Shown piece by piece: positions 36,332 to 44,707 of a stretch of DNA of 64,000 nucleotides; position 1 is the stretch's first letter; each line of letters opens with the position of its first letter. This DNA is from Ch67 sp041395845 (lineage in GTDB: Bacteria > Pseudomonadota > Gammaproteobacteria > Pseudomonadales > Ketobacteraceae): NCBI GenBank assembly GCA_041395845.1, contig JAWKZS010000013.1, positions 39,655 through 103,654 on the forward strand, in the 5' to 3' direction. Both the position numbers and the translations under genes were made by a program. A model generated the notes under the pieces. It ran no database searches, was not told the DNA's origin, and was given only the letters and a program-made list of their open reading frames with translations.

Positions 36332-37359
36332 TGTTTGACGCAGAGTTGTCGCAGTCATCGGCGAGCATTTCTGCGGCGTATCTGCATTCCATCCTGCCGG
36401 CATTGACCCGGCATTACGGACTGGATCTGGCGCTGCTGCTGCGCAACGCAGGCCTGACGGCGGAGCAGCTGGAGCAACCGGATGTACTGGTTCCCCTGTT
36501 TCAGGCCGGGATGGTGTTTGCGCAGATCCTGCAGGCCAGTGGTGATCACGGGTTGGGCCTGGTGGCCGGTTCGCTGGTGCAGCCCCGTTCCTATCAGGTG
36601 CTGGGCTACGCGGTACTCAGCAGTGCCAACCTGGGTGAGGCAGTGGATCGCCTGATCCGCTACGAAAAGCTGGTGGGCAAACTGGGTAGTACCGTGTTGC
36701 AGTGCGAGGGCGATCGCTGTCGTCTGCAGTGGCACTGTCCCTGGCAGGGGGAGTGGACCCGTTATCTGAAAGAAGCGGCCATCACCGGTTGGGTCGCCTA
36801 TGCACGCACGTTGCTGCCAGCGACTGTCGCGCCGCTGCAGGTGTGTTTCGATCATCCGCGCCTGATTCCCCAGTCCCGCTACGAGGCTGTTTTCCAGTGT
36901 CCGGTATCGCTGGGACAGGATTGGTGCGGGGTGGAATTTTCCATGGATTTTCTTGCCTTGCCGCTGCACAGCGCCGATCCCGGCTTGCGCGCGTTGATGG
37001 ATGCCCAGGCGCAGCAGTTGCTGCAGGATTTCGACGGTACCACCAATCTGGTGAACGAAGTGCGGGCCTGCATTGCCGAGTTGCTGCCCAATGGTGAGCC
37101 GAACCTCGAGCAAGTGGCTCAGCGCCTGAACCTGTCCCCGCGCACGCTGCAGCATCGCCTGAAAAACAGCGGGGTTGCTTTCAAGGATGTGCTGGACGCC
37201 GTGCGCAAGGCATTGGTGCTGCATTACCTGCAGGATGCACGCTGGGCGCTGATTGATGTTGCGTTTCTGTTGGGATTTTCCGAGCAGAGTGCGTTCAGTC
37301 GCGCATTCCGGCGCTGGTTTGGCGAAAGCCCGCAAGTCTGGCGCAAGCGGCTGGGCTGA
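36331..37359 (+). CDS. AraC-family transcriptional regulator (Arabinose_bd-type N-terminus)
   Basis: 342 residues. Same architecture as the regulator at 21178: N-terminal sensor domain (YLHSILPALTRHYGLDLALL, YQVLGYAVLSSANLGEAVDR) and C-terminal helix-turn-helix pair (LEQVAQRLNLSPRTLQHRLK; LIDVAFLLGFSEQSAFSRAF). The ATG overlaps the ATPase stop (TGATG), so they are coupled. Its stop at 37357-37359 directly abuts the stop of the convergent kinase at 37360, with no base between. Confidence 0.87.
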   Translation: MFDAELSQSSASISAAYLHSILPALTRHYGLDLALLLRNAGLTAEQLEQPDVLVPLFQAGMVFAQILQASGDHGLGLVAGSLVQPRSYQVLGYAVLSSANLGEAVDRLIRYEKLVGKLGSTVLQCEGDRCRLQWHCPWQGEWTRYLKEAAITGWVAYARTLLPATVAPLQVCFDHPRLIPQSRYEAVFQCPVSLGQDWCGVEFSMDFLALPLHSADPGLRALMDAQAQQLLQDFDGTTNLVNEVRACIAELLPNGEPNLEQVAQRLNLSPRTLQHRLKNSGVAFKDVLDAVRKALVLHYLQDARWALIDVAFLLGFSEQSAFSRAFRRWFGESPQVWRKRLG

Positions 37360-40182
37360 TCAGTTAACGACTTTACGCGAGGGCGAACGGCTTTCGGCAG
37401 AGGGCCGCGACCAGCGCAGCAGGGTATCGCGCAGTTCACTCAGTTCGATCGGTTTGGACAGGTGCGCATTCATGCCGCATTGCAGGCTGCGATCGCGATG
37501 TTCATCCATGATGTGGGCGGTCAGTGCAATGATCGGCAACGGCTCGCGGCCTTCGGCCTGTTCCCAGTCGCGAATGGCGATGGCGGTGTCAAAACCGTTC
37601 ATCACCGGCATCTCGCAATCCATCAATACCAGATCAAACGGTTGCTGCTTCACCAGCTCCAGCGCACGCTGGCCGTTGTCCACGGTCCAAGCCCGCATGC
37701 CCAGGCGTGCCAGCATGCCCTTGATGACTTTCTGGCTCAGGTGATGATCTTCTGCCACCAGAATGTTCATGGACGGCAGCGTTTCCTCGCCGTGTTCATC
37801 CCGCGGGTGGGATGCCTGAATCCGGCGCAGGTGCGCCAGTTCTTCCAGTAGCGTGAGTTTCAGCAGGCGCCCGGTGACCGGCTTGGTGATGACACGGCGA
37901 ATGCCGGCATTGCGTGCGGCAGTGGTACTGGGTGCCATGCCCAGTCCGGTTAGCATCAGCACCAGGGGATCGTTGCTGATCAGCGGATCTTCCTTGATGC
38001 GGGCGGCCAGTTCCATCCCGGTCATGCCCGGCATTTCGTGATCCAGAATCACGATATCGAAGGGTTCGTGAATGGTGGCCTGGTTGTGCAGCATGGCCAG
38101 CGCCTGCTTGCCGTTCATGGCGGCGGCTACCTGCATGCCCCAGGCACTGGCCTGTTGCTGCAATACCAGCCGGCAGGACGCGTTGTCGTCCACCACCAGC
38201 AGACGCAGTCCCTGTAGTTGTTCGGCCACCAGCGGAGTGTCCTGGCCTTCGCTGTCCGGTTCCAGCGGAATGCAGAACCAGAAGGTGCTGCCGCGATTGA
38301 GCTGGCTTTCCGCGCCCATGTCGCCGTGCATCATCTGCACAAGCTGCTGCGATATCGACAGCCCCAGCCCGTGATGTTGCAGGTGATCAAGCTGCTCGCG
38401 CCGGGTGAACAGTGTCTGCAACTGCTCGCGGTTCATGCCGACTCCGGTATCGGTCACGGTGAAACGGATGTGGCGATCGGACTGGGTTGCGTCGCGGGCG
38501 ATTTCAATCACCACTTCGCCGTGATCGGTAAACTTGATGGCGTTGGAAATCAGGTTGGCCAGCACCTGGCGAATGCGGGTGGGATCGCCTTTGACCTGGA
38601 ACGGCACGTCTGCCTGAATGTGCGTGACCAGTTCGAGATTTTTTTCCCGCGCGCGGGCTTTGAACATCTCGACGCATTCGCTCAGCATCAGGCCGATGTC
38701 GAACGAGGTAATGTCCAGTGCCATCTTGCCGGTTTCGATTTTCGAGTAGTCGAGAATGTCGTCGAGGATTTTCAGCAGGTGATTGCCCGATGCGGTGATG
38801 GTCTGGACGAAATCTTCCTGCGAGGGGGTCAGCGGCGAATCTTCCAGCAGCTCAGCCATGCCGAGAATGCCATTCATCGGGGTGCGGATTTCGTGGCTGA
38901 TCTGGGCCAGAAAATCGGTTTTGGCGTGGCGTTCAGCGTCGACGATTGCGAGTCGCTGGCGCTGCTGCTCATCCTCGACGGCCAGCTGTTTCTGGTACTG
39001 GTTCAGCGCCATGCGCGCCAGGATGGCATCGGCAAACAGTACCAGCAGCATCAGCCAGGTGGTTTCCATTCCCAGCGCCAGCTGGGCATAGAGGCTCTGC
39101 GCACTGAGACCGCCCACCAGCAGGATCAGGACCCGGCTGGGGATCAGATAGTAGGCAGGCGCACAGCCATCCATTGCCCGCACGATAACGGTATAGAGCA
39201 TCATGGGAATGGCCAGCAGGGCAATCGCCATTGCGCATTGCATGATCATGGGTGACGGCAGTAGCAGCGTGGCGAGCAGGCCCAGCGTGATGATGACCAG
39301 TGTTGCTTTCAGCGATGCATCGAGCAGGTGCCGGCTGTGCCGTGTATCCAGCAGCGTGCGACAGAACTGGATACTGGTGCCGCAGAGCAGCAGCAACGCC
39401 AGCGCGTCGAGACGTATCTGAAGGTTGGGGATGGGCAGCCACAGGTAGCCGATGTAACCCATGGTGGCGCCGACATGGATCAGGATGGCGAAGCCATAGG
39501 CAGCGTAGGCAAAGGCATTGATATCGCGCCGCCACAGGAAGCCGGCAAGGGTCTGTATCACCAGTACCAGGATGATGCCGGCGCCGATGCCCACCAGCGT
39601 CTGGTGCTGGTACTGTTCCTGGTAGAACGCACTGGGCGTCGCCAGCTGGAGTGAGAAATTCAGATAGTGGTCGGCGCGCATCTGCACCAGGAAATCGTAT
39701 TGACCTGGTGCAGGAAGTGGCAGGCTTACCAGGGGTGCCCGGTGTTCGGCACGATCGAACAGGTGATCCGTCATGCTGCCGGCTTCACCTATGGGCTGCA
39801 ATCCGTCTGCTGTGAAGCGGTAGACCCGCATCAGGCCGATGTTGGGACGGGTAACGTACAGCAGGGTGCTCTTCGCCTCATCCTGGCGATTGTCGATCTG
39901 CAGGCGCAGCCAGACGGTGGAGCGGGTGAAGCCAAAGCGCAGAATTGGCGTGCGTGCGGGAGTGAATTGCTGTAGCAGAACGGGATCGGTAAAGCTGGCA
40001 GGATCGAAAACGTTGTCGTTGTCTTCGAAATAACTGATCTGGGGCAGGATGGACTGGTGAAAATGCGGGGAATCGATGACAACGGTGGCATGGGCAGGGG
40101 TGCACGACAGCCACCATGCCCACAACAGCGTGAGGGCCAGTCCGATGGCTTGATGTCGGATGAGGGGGGCGAACAGCCTCAT
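37360..40182 (-). CDS. Hybrid sensor histidine kinase, 7TMR-DISM type, two receivers (HK3)
   Basis: 940 residues. Signal peptide (GLALTLLWAWWLSCTPAHA), periplasmic DISMED2-like domain (FGFTRSTVWLRLQIDN), seven membrane helices, HisKA with His430 (ISHEIRTPMNGILGMAEL), HATPase (NLISNAIKFTD, DTGVGMN, HHGLGLSISQQL) and two receivers: Asp714 in VILDHEMPGMTG and Asp855 in LMDCEMPVMNG, each with its acidic pair (VVDDNAS; VAEDHHL) and Lys. The glycine box lacks the usual KYGGTGLG and reads LQHHGLGLS. No HPt. Convergent with the AraC gene, and no response regulator nearby. Confidence 0.92.
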   Translation of the reverse strand: MRLFAPLIRHQAIGLALTLLWAWWLSCTPAHATVVIDSPHFHQSILPQISYFEDNDNVFDPASFTDPVLLQQFTPARTPILRFGFTRSTVWLRLQIDNRQDEAKSTLLYVTRPNIGLMRVYRFTADGLQPIGEAGSMTDHLFDRAEHRAPLVSLPLPAPGQYDFLVQMRADHYLNFSLQLATPSAFYQEQYQHQTLVGIGAGIILVLVIQTLAGFLWRRDINAFAYAAYGFAILIHVGATMGYIGYLWLPIPNLQIRLDALALLLLCGTSIQFCRTLLDTRHSRHLLDASLKATLVIITLGLLATLLLPSPMIMQCAMAIALLAIPMMLYTVIVRAMDGCAPAYYLIPSRVLILLVGGLSAQSLYAQLALGMETTWLMLLVLFADAILARMALNQYQKQLAVEDEQQRQRLAIVDAERHAKTDFLAQISHEIRTPMNGILGMAELLEDSPLTPSQEDFVQTITASGNHLLKILDDILDYSKIETGKMALDITSFDIGLMLSECVEMFKARAREKNLELVTHIQADVPFQVKGDPTRIRQVLANLISNAIKFTDHGEVVIEIARDATQSDRHIRFTVTDTGVGMNREQLQTLFTRREQLDHLQHHGLGLSISQQLVQMMHGDMGAESQLNRGSTFWFCIPLEPDSEGQDTPLVAEQLQGLRLLVVDDNASCRLVLQQQASAWGMQVAAAMNGKQALAMLHNQATIHEPFDIVILDHEMPGMTGMELAARIKEDPLISNDPLVLMLTGLGMAPSTTAARNAGIRRVITKPVTGRLLKLTLLEELAHLRRIQASHPRDEHGEETLPSMNILVAEDHHLSQKVIKGMLARLGMRAWTVDNGQRALELVKQQPFDLVLMDCEMPVMNGFDTAIAIRDWEQAEGREPLPIIALTAHIMDEHRDRSLQCGMNAHLSKPIELSELRDTLLRWSRPSAESRSPSRKVVN

Positions 40183-40265
40183 GGCGTGGCGGGTGCGTCC
40201 TGCTTAACGACCAAAATTGATTCAAGTATATCCCAGAACGGCAGGCCACCGACAGCACCGCCCGG

Positions 40266-41342
40266 TCAGGCGTCGCTGTCCTCGCCCAGGAACGCCTGGA
40301 ACCCGCCGCTGATCAGCAGGTAGACGGCCAGTTCGCTGCGGCTGCCGCCGTTGGCGCAGACGATATAGGTTTTCTCGCGGGCGAATTCCTTCATCCGTTC
40401 CCGCAGCCGGTTCAGCGGTACGTTGATGCTGCCTTCGGCGTGGTCGTGCTTGTATTCGCCGGACAGACGCACGTCCAGCAGTACCAGCGGCTGGCCCTTG
40501 TCCCGCAGCTGGGTGATGTCGGTGGCGGACAGGCGACGCAGTACCGGTTCTTCCAGCAGTTTCTTGAAGGCGTCCTTGTCCAGGTGCATCAGTTTGCCGG
40601 CGCTGGCCATGGTGATGGTGGCGTTGCGGGTGGTACCGCCGATCAGGGCTTCTTCGCCGAAGAAACGCCCGGCTCCCAGTTCCGCCAGGGTTTCGGCGCC
40701 ATCCACCCGGTTGCGGGTGACCACAGCCTTGCCGGCGGCGATGACGTAGAAGCGGTCGCCTTCCTGGCCTTCCTGGACCACCACATCGCCGGCAGCCACT
40801 TTCTGTGACTTGAAGGTGGCAAACAGTTGCTGGATGTTGGCCGGCGGTACCTTGGTGAACAGTTCGGATTCCAGCAGGGCGGACATCCAGTCTTCATCCT
40901 CGGCGCCATCTTCCTGCTCGCCGCTGGTGGCCTGTTCCCAGGTCAGCAGGCGATCGAGGGCCTCGCGGTCGAACTGCAGCAGGCGGCTTTCCCCGGTGGT
41001 AATGGCCGACAGCCGGTGCGGTGCCGTATTGTCCAGCGCGTGACAGCCGGCAGGGTCTTCCGGCGTGATCGAGGTGATGTTGAAGTCTTCATCCAGCAGA
41101 TCCACGCTGCCTTCCAGCAGGTAGTGCACCAGGCTGTCGTCCTGGCCGCGCTTGAACAGTTTCTTGCGTGCAGGCACCTGCTGGACCTGGGCGATCTTGA
41201 GGATTTCGCCCAGGTGGGATTCCGGCATTTCATTAAAGGGCACCAGTCGCTGCAGGTGGCTGATGGCCAGCGCGAAACCCTGCTCGGCGGTCGTTTTGTC
41301 CTGGCTGCCCAGTATCTGGCTGATCTTTGACAGTATGCTCAT
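40266..41342 (-). CDS. Two cyclic-nucleotide-binding domains fused to rhodanese
   Basis: 358 residues. Two cNMP-like folds: residues about 25-130 (LVHYLLEGSVDLLDEDFN; no clear phosphate-binding cassette) and about 150-270, with the cassette FGEEALIGGTTRNATI. The C-terminal rhodanese (about 280-358) has VLLDVRLSGEYKHDHAEGSI and the active-site loop CANGGSR with its Cys. There is no DNA-binding helix-turn-helix, so it is not a CRP-type regulator. A sulfur-transfer or redox role under cyclic-nucleotide control is possible. The start at 41342 is divergent from rimK. Confidence 0.85.
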   Translation of the reverse strand: MSILSKISQILGSQDKTTAEQGFALAISHLQRLVPFNEMPESHLGEILKIAQVQQVPARKKLFKRGQDDSLVHYLLEGSVDLLDEDFNITSITPEDPAGCHALDNTAPHRLSAITTGESRLLQFDREALDRLLTWEQATSGEQEDGAEDEDWMSALLESELFTKVPPANIQQLFATFKSQKVAAGDVVVQEGQEGDRFYVIAAGKAVVTRNRVDGAETLAELGAGRFFGEEALIGGTTRNATITMASAGKLMHLDKDAFKKLLEEPVLRRLSATDITQLRDKGQPLVLLDVRLSGEYKHDHAEGSINVPLNRLRERMKEFAREKTYIVCANGGSRSELAVYLLISGGFQAFLGEDSDA

Positions 41343-41621
41343 GGTCGTGGGTGCGAGTCGTCTTGGGCGATGATTCCTTGTCCTATCCCAAGTGTAGACC
41401 CGAACATCGGCGACGGACGGCGTAAATAGCAAATTGCGAACCGTTGCGCGGAACCGGTGCCTTCATTGTGCAGATTGTGGACAGTGGCGCTGGGGGTAGC
41501 AGCCCATGGCCTGACTGGCAATCCTCAAAAATAAAAATTCCCGGCTCGGCAGGCAGGTGCAAAAGCCATTATCATAAAGGGGTCACATCCCTTCTCGCGG
41601 TTATTCCCCTACGGACATTTC

Positions 41622-42533
41622 ATGAAAGTTGCCATCCTGTCGCGCAATCGCAACCTGTATTCCACCCGTCGTCTGGTGGAGGCTGCCGAGGCCCGCGGCC
41701 ACGAAGCCCATGTCATCGATACCTTGCGCTGTTATATGAACATGGCGACTCACAAGCCCACCATTCACTACAAGGGCAAGGCGCTGGAAGGCTTCGATGC
41801 GGTGATTCCGCGGATCGGCGCGTCGATCACGTTCTACGGAACGGCGGTGGTGCGGCAGTTCGAGATGATGGGGGTGTTCACCCTGAACGAATCCGTGGCG
41901 ATTTCCCGTTCCCGTGACAAGCTGCGTTCGCTGCAGCTGCTGTCCCGCAAGGGCATCGGTATGCCGGTGACCGGCTTCGCCCATTCGCCGGACGAAATTC
42001 CCGATCTGATCGACATGGTGGGCGGCGCGCCCCTGGTGATCAAACTGCTGGAAGGCACCCAGGGTATTGGTGTGGTGCTGGCGGAAACCCGCAAGGTGGC
42101 GGAATCGGTGATCGAGGCGTTCCTGGGGCTGAAAGCCAACATTCTGATCCAGGAATACATCGCCGAAGCCGGTGGCGCCGACATCCGCTGTTTTGTGGTG
42201 GGTGACAAGGTGGTGGCGGCGATGAAGCGGCAGGCCAAGGCGGGAGAGTTCCGTTCCAACCTGCACCGGGGCGGCAGTGCAAGCCTGATCAAGATCTCGC
42301 CGGAAGAACGGGCGATGGCGGTACGTGCGGCCAAAATCATGGGGCTGAATGTGGCCGGTGTGGATCTGATCCGCTCTAATCACGGCCCGCTGGTGATGGA
42401 AGTGAATTCGTCGCCGGGGCTGGAAGGTATCGAAGCGGCCAGCGGCAAGGACATCGCCGGCATGATTTATTCCTTCATCGAAAAACGCCTGCAGGAAGGC
42501 AACGTCAGCACGCGCACGGTGGGCAAGGGCTGA
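41622..42533 (+). CDS. rimK: Ribosomal protein S6 glutamate ligase RimK
   Basis: 303 residues (E. coli 300). An ATP-grasp ligase that adds glutamates to the C-terminus of ribosomal protein S6. Motifs: VAILSRNRNLYSTRRLVEAA at the start, LVIKLLEGTQGIGVVLAETR for ATP, and VMEVNSSPGLEGIEAASGKD for magnesium binding. A GGA lies 7 bases before the start. Eighty bases upstream of a zinc-carboxypeptidase-fold gene, so both may act on the same tail. Confidence 0.95.
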   Translation: MKVAILSRNRNLYSTRRLVEAAEARGHEAHVIDTLRCYMNMATHKPTIHYKGKALEGFDAVIPRIGASITFYGTAVVRQFEMMGVFTLNESVAISRSRDKLRSLQLLSRKGIGMPVTGFAHSPDEIPDLIDMVGGAPLVIKLLEGTQGIGVVLAETRKVAESVIEAFLGLKANILIQEYIAEAGGADIRCFVVGDKVVAAMKRQAKAGEFRSNLHRGGSASLIKISPEERAMAVRAAKIMGLNVAGVDLIRSNHGPLVMEVNSSPGLEGIEAASGKDIAGMIYSFIEKRLQEGNVSTRTVGKG

Positions 42534-42612
42534 GTCGACCGGTTCATTAACTTGTCATTCGCCGCTGAGTGGGCGAGGATTCCGGCATCCCTGTTGGCAA
42601 CAAGGCGTCCGG

Positions 42613-43656
42613 ATGAGCAGCAAGACCAGCGCAATCGAGATTTTCGGCACCCAGATTCCCCCCGCGTCGCAACGCAGTTTTGATATTCCCGTTGGCCAGC
42701 TGTACACCCGCACCGACATCTCGATTCCGGTGCATGTGGTGAACGGCAAGGCCAAAGGCCCGGTGCTGCTGGTGTGCGCGGCCATTCACGGTGACGAACT
42801 CAACGGCATCGAAATCGTGCGCCGTGTCATCAATTCTCACTGGATCGCCAGGTTGCGCGGTACCCTGATCGCGGTGCCGGTGGTCAATGTGCTGGGGATC
42901 ATCCAGCGTTCCCGCTATCTGCCCGACCGGCGCGATCTGAATCGCTGTTTTCCCGGTTCGGAAAAAGGTTCTCTCGGCGCCCGGGTTGCCAATCTGTTCG
43001 TGAAAGAAATCCTCAGTAAATGCCAGTACGCAATCGATCTGCACACCGGTGCAATTCATCGTGACAACCTGCCGCAGGTGCGGGTGCATCTGGACAATCC
43101 CAACGCCGCTGCCATGGCCCATGCGTTCGGTGTGCCGCTGGTGATCGATGCACCGATTCGTGATGGTTCCCTGCGGGGCGCCGGTGATGATCTGGGTATT
43201 CCGATCATTACCTACGAAGGCGGTGAAGCCCTGCGCTTCGATGAGCCTGCGATCAAGGCCGGTGTGGATGGTGTGCGTAACGTGATGATGCACCTGAACA
43301 TGCTGCCGCCACGCAAGAAGCCGAAAAAATCCTTCGACAGTTTTGTGGCGAAATCCTCCCACTGGGTACGCGCGCCGGCCGACGGCCTGTTTCGCGGCCG
43401 GGTGCAGCTGGGCAAACGGGTGGAAAAAGGCGAGCTGCTGGGGGTGATCAACGGTCCGCTGGGGGATGCGGAAGTGGCGGTGCCGGCACCGGCGGCGGGC
43501 ATCGTCATCGGCATGACTCACCTGCCGCTGGTAAATGAAGGTGAAGCGCTGGTTCACGTTGCCCACTTTGATGCCATCGATGATGTGACCAATGTGGTGG
43601 AAGAGTTCCAGCAGGAAATGGATGGCGATCTGGCGGCAGGGGACTTTTCCCATTGA
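42613..43656 (+). CDS. Succinylglutamate desuccinylase / aspartoacylase family protein
   Basis: 347 residues of the M14 carboxypeptidase-like zinc family. Zinc ligands are His and Glu in AIHGDELNGIEIV and His in AIDLHTGAIH. The C-terminal part (APADGLFRGRVQLGKRVEKG, VPAPAAGIVIGMTHLP) is the beta-barrel usual in these enzymes. Its position after rimK recurs in proteobacteria and suggests removal or trimming of glutamates or another N-acyl amino acid. That is inference; the substrate is not shown by the sequence. Confidence 0.88.
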   Translation: MSSKTSAIEIFGTQIPPASQRSFDIPVGQLYTRTDISIPVHVVNGKAKGPVLLVCAAIHGDELNGIEIVRRVINSHWIARLRGTLIAVPVVNVLGIIQRSRYLPDRRDLNRCFPGSEKGSLGARVANLFVKEILSKCQYAIDLHTGAIHRDNLPQVRVHLDNPNAAAMAHAFGVPLVIDAPIRDGSLRGAGDDLGIPIITYEGGEALRFDEPAIKAGVDGVRNVMMHLNMLPPRKKPKKSFDSFVAKSSHWVRAPADGLFRGRVQLGKRVEKGELLGVINGPLGDAEVAVPAPAAGIVIGMTHLPLVNEGEALVHVAHFDAIDDVTNVVEEFQQEMDGDLAAGDFSH

Positions 43657-43756
43657 CGGTGGTCAAAGTTGGAGCCGTTGCGGATTGACCCTGTCGTCAC
43701 CGCTGGCAATCTACCGGTAACGGGCAACGACCTACATTTGTGCAAGGGAGGCAGCA

Positions 43757-44683
43757 ATGCAGCGGTTCACCAATATTCTCTATGTCAGTCATGGCATTCA
43801 TGATGAAGGCGAGGGTCTGAAGCAGGCCCTGAGTCTGGCCCGCAACAACGCTGCCGCCTTGCGGATTCTGGTGGTGCATCCACCGTTCCCGCCATCCCAT
43901 CAGGAATACCTGGCAGTTTATGAAGAGGCCTTGCGCCAGCGCATGCAGCAGGCGGTGGCAGAAATACAGGATGCACTGCAGCTGACACGGCAGTCGATTC
44001 CCGTGGATGTGGCTGGCGGCCATGCCCTTGCAGCGATGATCATCCGCAGCGTGATCGGTCATGGCCATGACCTGCTGATCAAGCAGGCAGAACCGCGCCC
44101 GGACGGCGGTGGCCTGGAGGCGCTGGATATGGAATTGCTGCGCCAGTGCCCGGCACCGGTGTGGTTGAGCCGGCCTATCGCCCGATCCCGCCAGCAGATG
44201 CAGGTGGCCGTGGCCATTGATCCTGACGCGGAAACACCGGCGGAACGTGCCCTGTCCCTGGATCTGTTGCGCCTGGGCCGTTCCCTGGCCAACAGCTGCA
44301 ATGGCCGGCTGCAGGTCATTGCCTGCTGGGATTATCCATTTGAAAGTTTCCTGCGGGGCAGTCCGTGGAGCAAAGTGTCCGACGGTGAGCTGGTGGGGAT
44401 CGTGCGGGATGTCGAGCAGCGCAATCGGCTGGCACTGGATACCCTGGTGCAGGAAGCCGGTGGCAGTGGTGACATTGCCATCGCCCACCTGAAGGGAAAC
44501 GCCGCCAGCCTGATTCCAGCCCAGGTGACCGCCCTGCGGGTGGACATTCTGGTGATGGGCACCCTGGCCCGCGCTGGCGTAGCCGGTTACATGATTGGCA
44601 ACACGGCGGAAAACGTGGTGCAGGCGGTGGACTGCAGTCTGCTGACCCTCAAGCCAGCCGGGTTTATCACCCCGATCAAGTAA
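43757..44683 (+). CDS. UspE-like universal stress protein with two Usp domains
   Basis: 308 residues in two tandem Usp domains. The second ends with VMGTLARAGVAGYMIGNTAE, a G-x2-G-x9-G type nucleotide-binding signature as in UspE. The start has GGGAGG before it. First gene of a run in which a P-type ATPase follows after 24 bases and a Kef antiporter then overlaps it, so this stress protein may modulate ion transport. Confidence 0.9.
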   Translation: MQRFTNILYVSHGIHDEGEGLKQALSLARNNAAALRILVVHPPFPPSHQEYLAVYEEALRQRMQQAVAEIQDALQLTRQSIPVDVAGGHALAAMIIRSVIGHGHDLLIKQAEPRPDGGGLEALDMELLRQCPAPVWLSRPIARSRQQMQVAVAIDPDAETPAERALSLDLLRLGRSLANSCNGRLQVIACWDYPFESFLRGSPWSKVSDGELVGIVRDVEQRNRLALDTLVQEAGGSGDIAIAHLKGNAASLIPAQVTALRVDILVMGTLARAGVAGYMIGNTAENVVQAVDCSLLTLKPAGFITPIK

Positions 44684-44707
44684 TCCGCCAACCGGAGCAT
44701 TGCTGCC

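Noticed and set aside
23375..40182. One of the hybrid kinases as RetS itself
   Set aside because: In Pseudomonas retS lies beside purD; none of the three is there. The architecture is shared but orthology cannot be shown by eye.
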